From contig LLEY01000099.1 in assembly GCA_001414485.1 (NCBI GenBank), positions 1-64,000 on the forward strand: 64,000 nt of DNA, given 5' to 3'. The stretch's first letter is position 1. Every line of letters begins with the position of its first letter. The position numbers and the translations under genes are program-made. This DNA comes from Calycina herbarum. Lineage: Eukaryota; Ascomycota; Leotiomycetes; Helotiales; Pezizellaceae. The notes below the pieces were generated by a model. It had not been told where the DNA came from. It saw only the letters and a program-made list of their open reading frames with translations, and ran no database searches. This document shows positions 57,357-64,000 of this stretch, piece after piece.

Positions 57357-58907
57357 ATGAACTCTATGCCAACCTTAAAATGGACAGTTATAAACATGGG
57401 ATCCTACCACTCCTTCAACGATGACAAATGCATCTTTTCGAAACGGGAGTACTACAATGTCGATCTACAACACCGTATCTGCGAACTTCGGCTCCTGGAT
57501 TCTTTGACTGGAGTCAGGCCTCAGGACGTAAACGACCGTAAAGAAATGAGTACATTCCTACCATATCCTCTCAGACCCAACCGACTCCTCTCAGATGAGG
57601 AGTTTGCAGCAATTGACTACACCAAGATGAAGGATGATATACCTTTCTACGTCCGGCCCAAAATTCTCTCAGTATCCGGTAGCAAGAGCAAGAACGCCAA
57701 TACTGTGGTTACACAAAAGAATCTCGTTCCATATGCCAGATACTTTTCAGCCAAGGCTACCGAAAAACTGGGATTACATCCAATCATGGCAGCAGTCAGA
57801 GAAAAGCTGACCAGACCAGATACGGAAGAAAGGTTTCATAGTGCTGTTGGCAAAACCATGATTGAGACTTATGGAAATGTTTATGACCTTGGATTTACCG
57901 TGCAGCAAGGCGCTGGAAACATACAAACTTCAAGAGTTGCCAGGCTTGGAGACCCAGAAGTCCGATATCTGATTACAGACATCATCCGGATTGCAATGAA
58001 ACTTTTGGAGAACTCGTTTCCTGGTCGAGACTCTGATATCCAGGCTAGAAGTTGGCTGGGAAATGCCTCCATTGGCATCGGACACAAGGACAACACAGAA
58101 TTTACCTCTATCCAGGTCAATATATCCGAGCCTCAAGCTGACCTCAACACTTCTCTGAAGGACTTTGGTGCCTTGCACATGGATGCAACTGATAATCCCA
58201 TCAGTTTCACTGCTAGTTTCTGTCTTTCCCACCTGCCCGAAAATTACTTCCCCGGTCGTTTTGCAATTTCACCAGCCAGGCTCTGTTGCCTCACTGCTCC
58301 CTTCACCGCATTGGTATTCACAGCAAATCAACCACATATCGCCCTTGCTGGTGGAAGATATCCAATAGACCTCCCTCAAAACTCTCCCCAGCGTTACTCA
58401 CCTGGCATTAGCCTGCTAGAACTTCCTCACGACCACCCAAGCAATCAATTTGGCATTCGGAATTATAGGAGGATAAACGTCATCCCCTACCCCAACATCA
58501 AAATGCAAGAATACGGGGCCCACAAACTTCGAGAGACAGTCTTCAACGACGATTCCCTGTTAGTCTGGGGGTCCATGCGGAACAAACGCGAATTCGAGAT
58601 GCGACATGCTATCAAAATAATGTATCAAAAAGGGAAATTAGATATCCCCAAGTATAGAGATGCAAAGAGGTGGGCTAGAAAGTTTGGATGGCAAGATAAA
58701 GAGCGGAATTGGCATTTCCCTCGACGTAGAATCGCGAAACGCCTCATTGAGATTTTGGACGAGGAAGATACAGAGTTGTTACAACTGAAGGATGACGTTG
58801 AGTCTTATGGTTGCGGAACGAAGTTTAATGGTTACAAAACATGTAAGTATGTAACCTGGACACATGGGAGACATGCAGTGGGTGTATTAGGACCTGCTTC
58901 ATTTTAA
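57357..58907 (+). CDS. Orphan protein, possible 2-oxoglutarate/Fe(II) oxygenase fold
   Basis: A single 516-codon frame from ATG 57,357. I do not recognise a named family with confidence. The middle (about residues 230-340) carries GALHMDATDNPISFT, with His274-x-Asp276. It is followed by PGRFAI near 299-304 and a distal His327 in TANQPHIALAGGRYP. HxD...H with a following Arg (334) is the metal and cosubstrate arrangement of 2-oxoglutarate oxygenases, including fungal TET/JBP-like enzymes. The spacing fits, but I judge this from motif only. The last 150 residues are basic and Trp-rich and may bind nucleic acid. No signal peptide or membrane segment. No partner genes nearby. Confidence 0.72.
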   Translation: MNSMPTLKWTVINMGSYHSFNDDKCIFSKREYYNVDLQHRICELRLLDSLTGVRPQDVNDRKEMSTFLPYPLRPNRLLSDEEFAAIDYTKMKDDIPFYVRPKILSVSGSKSKNANTVVTQKNLVPYARYFSAKATEKLGLHPIMAAVREKLTRPDTEERFHSAVGKTMIETYGNVYDLGFTVQQGAGNIQTSRVARLGDPEVRYLITDIIRIAMKLLENSFPGRDSDIQARSWLGNASIGIGHKDNTEFTSIQVNISEPQADLNTSLKDFGALHMDATDNPISFTASFCLSHLPENYFPGRFAISPARLCCLTAPFTALVFTANQPHIALAGGRYPIDLPQNSPQRYSPGISLLELPHDHPSNQFGIRNYRRINVIPYPNIKMQEYGAHKLRETVFNDDSLLVWGSMRNKREFEMRHAIKIMYQKGKLDIPKYRDAKRWARKFGWQDKERNWHFPRRRIAKRLIEILDEEDTELLQLKDDVESYGCGTKFNGYKTCKYVTWTHGRHAVGVLGPASF

Positions 58908-60436
58908 CACCAAAACGGAGAAGGTTCATGAGAGTGGGCAATAAGTCTTTGTAACTCGCTGCTTGGTGGATAACTCCTGGAAATCAAATTTGGTTGAAAA
59001 TGTATTATTCTTCTGTGTCTTATATGGTCCCGGCTAGGTAGATAGTAAGTAGGGTAGCAAATAGATGAGAATTTAGTTCAATAGATCACCCCCACAAGAA
59101 ATAGGGATTGCATGTACCGATCAACTTTGACCTAGCTCTTGTGTTATCCCATCTTTCTTTCCCCAAATGATATGTCCTTTTCTCGCAATGAACATAAAAA
59201 GTGTAAACTATCCTTATGCAACTCGACAGCTCAGCGAGTTCTGATATAGCGTAGATATACAAGCTTGACTGTGCGGAATTTGTCCTTGTACCGCGTACAG
59301 GCAACCCGGTACAAGATGAAATCTATCTTGAAGGGACGTATTATCTCGATCCGCACGCTGGTCCCATTCTCTTTGAGCTCCAGTGCACGCCCATTTTCAG
59401 TCTTCAAGATATAGAACTTTCGATGAAATCGATATACGCGCTGCAGAATTAGCCATGACCATCTCCTTCTTCCCCGTCTCCTGCATGATCAACGTTTTTC
59501 GGACGAGAAGAAAACGAGAAGCATGAGAGAAGGAAAACGGTATCACGATTCCCCCAAAACACATCCCTCCAATACCCGAACTTCCCTGCTTCTGTGATAT
59601 TTACACTCGCACAATGTTACACTTTATCACACAATCTCTATCTCTCCCAATACACCGACGAATATCATCTACCACTGTACATAGATGCACACTTTTGGTG
59701 CTTGATCAACACATAGTCAAAATTTCCTCACATCACACAAGTCACCATCAAAGTACACATCAGAAAAGGCCACCCAGTCATCGAAAAAAGAAGGCATCCT
59801 CACTTCATACAACACTATCTAATAAACAAAATAAATACAATAGACAGGCTGTCACCCGTTGAACCACCCAAACGTCGCCAAAGTCACAGTAAAGGGTAGT
59901 AGTACCTTGTCGGTGTAAAACCCTCAATCAACGGTAAAAGGTAAAAGGAAAACAAGAGAGAGCCTAGAGAGCAATTTAGCCGTCCAACGAATGCCCAATC
60001 TCAAAGATATCATCATCCTTCACTGAAAAACAAGTCAAACCAAGTATCTCCAGGTCACATCCATCGGTTCCACTTGCAGCTTATGAGAGACGTGTGGATT
60101 TTCCCTTTCTCCCTTGAAAAATCTCAGTCGCAAATAAAAAACAGAAGAATTGTAGAAGAACGAATGCGCGACCAGCGCAGAACGAAGGCTGAACGCAGTC
60201 GCTGAATCAAAATTTTCAAATCTAGAATATCTCCCCCGTGTGAGAGAAAATAATGTGTTCCCGTTGCCACAGCTTTGCCATGTAACAAGAGCACAAGGGA
60301 AATGGGTACAAAACAAATTGAAGTAAGGGGTATGCAGCTAACAAAGGAAATCTCCGCAAAATATTTCGTGGCCCGTAGAACCGCTTTTCTCTCAGAAACA
60401 GGTCTCGTACTGGTGAGACATGTGTCGAAGAACATA
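58908..60436. other. Interval between the orphan gene and the septin gene
   Basis: About 1.5 kb, containing the 3' flanks of both neighbours. Frames at 59,614-59,862 and 60,035-60,316 have no domain support. No RNA gene recognised. Confidence 0.45.
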
Positions 60437-62100
60437 TCATCTCCGTGGTCCAGGTTTGACTTCTCTGTATTTAAGTCTGCTTGTCCTCCATCCTTCATAC
60501 CAGAGTTCCCGACTAGCTTCTCTCAACTCACCACGCCACTCGCTGAAAACGGCCTCCTTCAATCGCAAAAAGTCGCAATGCTCGGGATTCATTGGATCAG
60601 CAAACCCCCAAGGAAATTTTCGACCAATCACACCAGGTTCGTAGATATCGGGACTGATGATTGATAGCGGGAGGTATGGGGTGTCTTCTGGCTCGTCGTC
60701 TGCGCGTTTGCTCTGGCGGCGAACGGATCCGGATGAATGACGCTTGGAATTTGGAGTTGAACTTGCTTCTGGGGTTTGGATCGGGAGCTCGTCGTTGGAG
60801 TTCTTCTCTGCATCGGACTCTTCATCCTCGTCGCCTTCATCGATACGGCTGGAATCAATTCGGGAATCATCTGCTTCATCAAGTCCGAGTGCTTCGAGAG
60901 GATCGAGGTTGGCCTGTTTCAAACTATCCCATACAGTCTTCTTGAGGAAGGTCATATGTGCGGTGGTGATGGTGTCGGCTTTTGAGATGACTGGCATGAC
61001 AGTTGTCTTCCCTTGCAACGCGCGCAAAACTTGTAGATCCAGATCCTCGTCCAAACCGCCAATGACGCGAGATTCCGACATGTGCTTTGCATTCGCACCA
61101 TTGCCATTCGCGGCCTGTGCCTGGGATGCCGCAATATTTCGATCTAGTCGGATCGGGTCCAATATGAGAAAAGCGCAGTGGATATGAGTATCTTGAACAC
61201 CTGGAGCCCGAACTACTTTCATTTCCTCTGTAAAGGTCTCCTCAAATTTACTTTCCAAAAATGAGGTCATCTCGCGAAGCTGAAGGTCAACCAGATTCTT
61301 TTCCATTCCCTCCGAATCCCACAATGTCAAACCGATACGCTCGCCATCGATCTCCGTCTCCAAGTAATGAGAGATGAAGTTTCCAGATTTCTTACCTTGG
61401 GGTGCGAATATGTCATCGTTGAGGGGTTCGGCCGCTCGAGCGGGCTTCTTCGTGGGTGGGAGGGCGAGGGAGGTCTTGAGGAAGTTGAGGAAGGAAGTCT
61501 TGCCGGACGAGCGAGCTCCAATAATCAGGATACTGGGAATAGTTAGTTTTCTGGATGAGATTATAAGCTAAACAGTGCTTACTTGAATGGTGTCGGATCC
61601 TTCCGTCTCCTAACCCGACGTGGACTGTTTATGGTGCTCACAGCACTGCTAGCATAGCTGTATCGACCGCGGTGCGTCATACTCTCTGTCCTTGCGTATG
61701 GGTCATATTGACTTCCGTTGGGAATGGGAGGTACAGGTGGCACTGTACCATTGAAAGTGTTTGCTCTGGGTGGCTCCATTGATGCTCTGCCTTGTGTTTG
61801 TCCTGAAATGATCGCAACAGAATCAGGACGATCCTCGCCCCCGAAACTTTCTATTGGCGCGATTTCACCGTATTGTGGCAAGCGCGGTGGTGAGCGAGGG
61901 ACTGCGGCGGCCAATTTATCTCTTTCCTCTTTTGCTTCTCTTTCCCTGGCAGCAATCTGCTTCTTAGAGCCGCCGCGGAATTCAGTTGACTTGCTCCTTC
62001 TCAAAAGTAATCCTAGACTGCTTCTTCGGGGAGGTTGTGCTGGATTGTTAGGAGTTGGTGACGTATCTGGACTGTCTTGGGGTCGTTGTGAGGAGCCCAT
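60437..62100 (-). CDS. Septin
   Basis: Two exons, 62100-61583 and 61532-60437, with a 50-nt intron whose acceptor lies just before the P-loop; 537 residues. I start at ATG 62,100 (MGSSQRPQDS); the upstream extension lacks an ATG. Residues 1-165 are a disordered basic region. The GTPase domain follows: G1 GARSSGKT (about 178-185), G3-like DSEG (245-248) and G4 SKAD (356-359). An acidic, Ser-rich insertion lies at about 385-445, then the septin unique segment GRKFPWGFADPMNPEHCDFL. No C-terminal coiled coil is seen. The long N-terminus and variant G3 suggest the filamentous-fungal (AspE-like) septin group, which I infer. Septins form cortical filaments and rings at septa and hyphal tips. Confidence 0.88.
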
Positions 62101-64000
62101 CTTGAGGTTTCGCAAAATGGCAAGGCGGAGCTAGCTTGGTCGCGTTCGCGGTCGGAAATTGTCCAGATGTCGAGAACAAAGAATGTAATGTGCAAGTATC
62201 CAATTTGAAGATGTGCCAGCGAGCGACCTGAACCAGTTTTCGCAGTCACTTCAATTGGCCAGCTGAAGATGAAGAAGCCAGACAAGTCTGCTGGGAATGG
62301 GACAGGCGATTAGACTCGGAGCACGACCAAAGCGCGTGTCGAAGTGAATATAATCCTGGAGGCCTCTCGGACTGAGTGAATGTAAGAACTTAGAAGATGT
62401 TGCCGCGCGCTGAAGGGGAGAATTCGGAGGAAGTGTATCACCACGCTTTCAATTCAGGAGAGAGAATATACCCCTGATAGCTTGTGTAGCGCTCGCATGC
62501 ATACGGAGAACAGCGAATCAAAGACCCTGTTAGCCGATTCCTTTTTCGGATAATTTTTGTTTCAAGATCCTGGAAATTCATGACATAGAAATTATTATAA
62601 AGACTCGGTAGAGTTCAACGGTCACGGATTATACCACAATTATTGAAGCCAGTATGCTATGCTCATGCTTGGACGATTCGTCAACGAGGCTGTTGATATT
62701 GAAAGCAAAACCCTTTAGTTGGTCGTACAGAACTTGTACTTCTCTTGTGTTCCCGAGCTTCCCCTCTTGACAAGTTGATATCTTGCCAGCAAACAAGTAT
62801 TCTCTGTACGTCCAAGGAACATCCCTTCTTCAAACCATATTCTCCTTCGCTCCAGCTTGTCTTTTTCCTCAACTCCCAAAATGGGAACTCGGCTCCCCAT
62901 GCCGTACCTGAGATCAATATCTGAATCTCCAGATCTAAATTACAAAACCCACTTACACAGGGTTCAAGCCTCCAAGGACAGCCACCCAGTGTCCACCACA
63001 ACCTCCACGAGAGAACAAACTTGTGGGGTTGTAGATTGTCATCCGCAAGCACGCAAAAAAGAAATGTCCAACTCCACTTCCCAACGTCCAGTCCAGCCAC
63101 ACAAATCTTCAACATAGCCCAGGTGATTTTCTCTCCACAGCATCCGCGGACGTGCATCACGATAATCCTCGTGGTGAACGGTAATACAGGAGGGAGGTCG
63201 TAGAAAGTTTTAGTCGACAGTTACAGAAAGAACGAACCAACACGTTCTAATTCTAGACCATGAACCGGCACGTCGGTCGTTTGATATTCCCTCCTGCCGC
63301 AGATCAATGTCATCGCCATCCTTTCAGATCTCATAAGCCTTCTTCTAGAAGCATGCATACGTGCATGATACAGGCTTCAAGCCACCAACCAAAAATAATT
63401 GTGCCAGAAGCCCTCGAACAATCAAGGGAATTGTTTCAGAAGACTTGGGGTAAGGAAAGTCAATTAACCTAAACCTTTCGATTGTCCGAGGCAACTTTTG
63501 CCTTCCTTAGGTAAGTGTACGGAGAACGAGACGGCCACTTTTCTCCTTCATTTATGTAAGCGAAACGGACAGGGGGTCGCTTAAAAAGTGTTGCCAGGCA
63601 TAAAACTGGCAGGGGGGCCCTAGCGCGGAATGAACGAACCTCGAAATACAATCACAAAAATATGAAGAAAAAAATTGTACAAGTGCTGTCCTGCTAACTA
63701 GTACTACGCTCAAGTGACAAATTTTGTTTCACGAGTTGTTGTGTATGGCTGCTCGTAACAGAGTAGAAAACCGCGGGCCGATAATTCCAGCGCCGATTTT
63801 GACCCTCATCAAAGCCACAGAATCATATACTACTCAACAACTTGTTGATAAAAAGATGTAAGATCAATATCATAAATTAATTAGATACAAAAAAGGCATT
63901 TCTAGTTTATTGATTTATCTTTTTACGACGACTTTGAGAGGTTGTTTGGTCTTCAGGTAGGCAGGCTAATGCACGGGTGTCAAAACCGGCCTGGAATTAT
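62101..64000. other. Septin promoter and gene-free right end
   Basis: The first few hundred bases are the septin promoter and leader. A 79-codon frame from ATG 62,881 in good context (CCCAAAATGG) after a CT-rich stretch could be a small gene, but it has no domain. The overlapping minus frame 62,681-63,160 is equally unsupported. Beyond 63,500 nothing is seen. Confidence 0.4.

Noticed and set aside
62681..63160. 159-codon minus-strand frame
   Set aside because: No domain, and a competing frame lies on the other strand; no evidence for either.

Overview
The window looks like chromosomal DNA of a filamentous ascomycete. Genes are split by short GT-AG introns of about 45-130 nt with CTAAC/CTAAT-type branch sites. 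The gene set (fungal-type septin, Zn2Cys6-like regulator, GH18 chitinase-like protein, copper-radical oxidase with CBM18 modules) and a RIP-mutated retrotransposon cluster point the same way. The cluster style and gene families fit Leotiomycetes, but that placement is an inference and no species is assigned.

Layout. (1) 1-3,940: a five-exon short-chain dehydrogenase, a degenerate TCCGAG-rich tandem repeat, then gene-free AT-rich DNA. (2) 3,941-24,450: about 20.5 kb of nested, RIP-mutated retrotransposons with no intact host gene. It holds a complete minus-strand Ty3/gypsy element (3,946-9,349; TSD ATAAG). A second-family minus-strand Ty3/gypsy element (13,908-21,448; TSD TAATT) carries an extra antisense ORF region. 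A short gag-bearing derivative with the same 275-bp LTRs lies in the opposite orientation (10,578-13,301). Two inverted 5' parts of a third gypsy family flank these, and a LINE (Tad-like) 3' end closes the block. (3) 24,816-31,467, minus strand: an annexin-domain protein with a long charged N-terminus, and a seven-exon secreted AA5-type copper-radical oxidase with four N-terminal CBM18 modules. (4) 33,565-36,128: a Yae1-family gene, a tRNA-like sequence and an intron-containing tRNA-Gly(UCC). (5) 37,493-43,688, plus strand: a protein with eight 19-20-residue repeats, a secreted GH18 protein, and a Zn2Cys6-like protein with a GC-AG intron interrupting its metal cluster. (6) 43,689-50,663: sparse; a possible 35-residue proline-rich peptide and a partly resolved membrane protein. 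(7) 50,664-53,785: a divergent Gemin2-like and F-box gene pair. (8) 54,841-58,907: an I-PpoI-like His-Me finger domain protein and a 516-residue orphan with an HxD...H arrangement. (9) 60,437-62,100: a septin. The remainder to 64,000 holds no gene I can support.

The host genes do not form an obvious cluster. Two secreted enzymes (AA5/CBM18 and GH18) both relate to chitin or the cell surface, but they are about 8 kb apart on opposite strands. The main points of interest are the antisense ORF region inside the gypsy element, the gag-bearing derivative sharing its LTRs, the unfamiliar repeat protein, the His-Me finger protein, the orphan HxD...H protein and two GC-AG introns supported by domain continuity.
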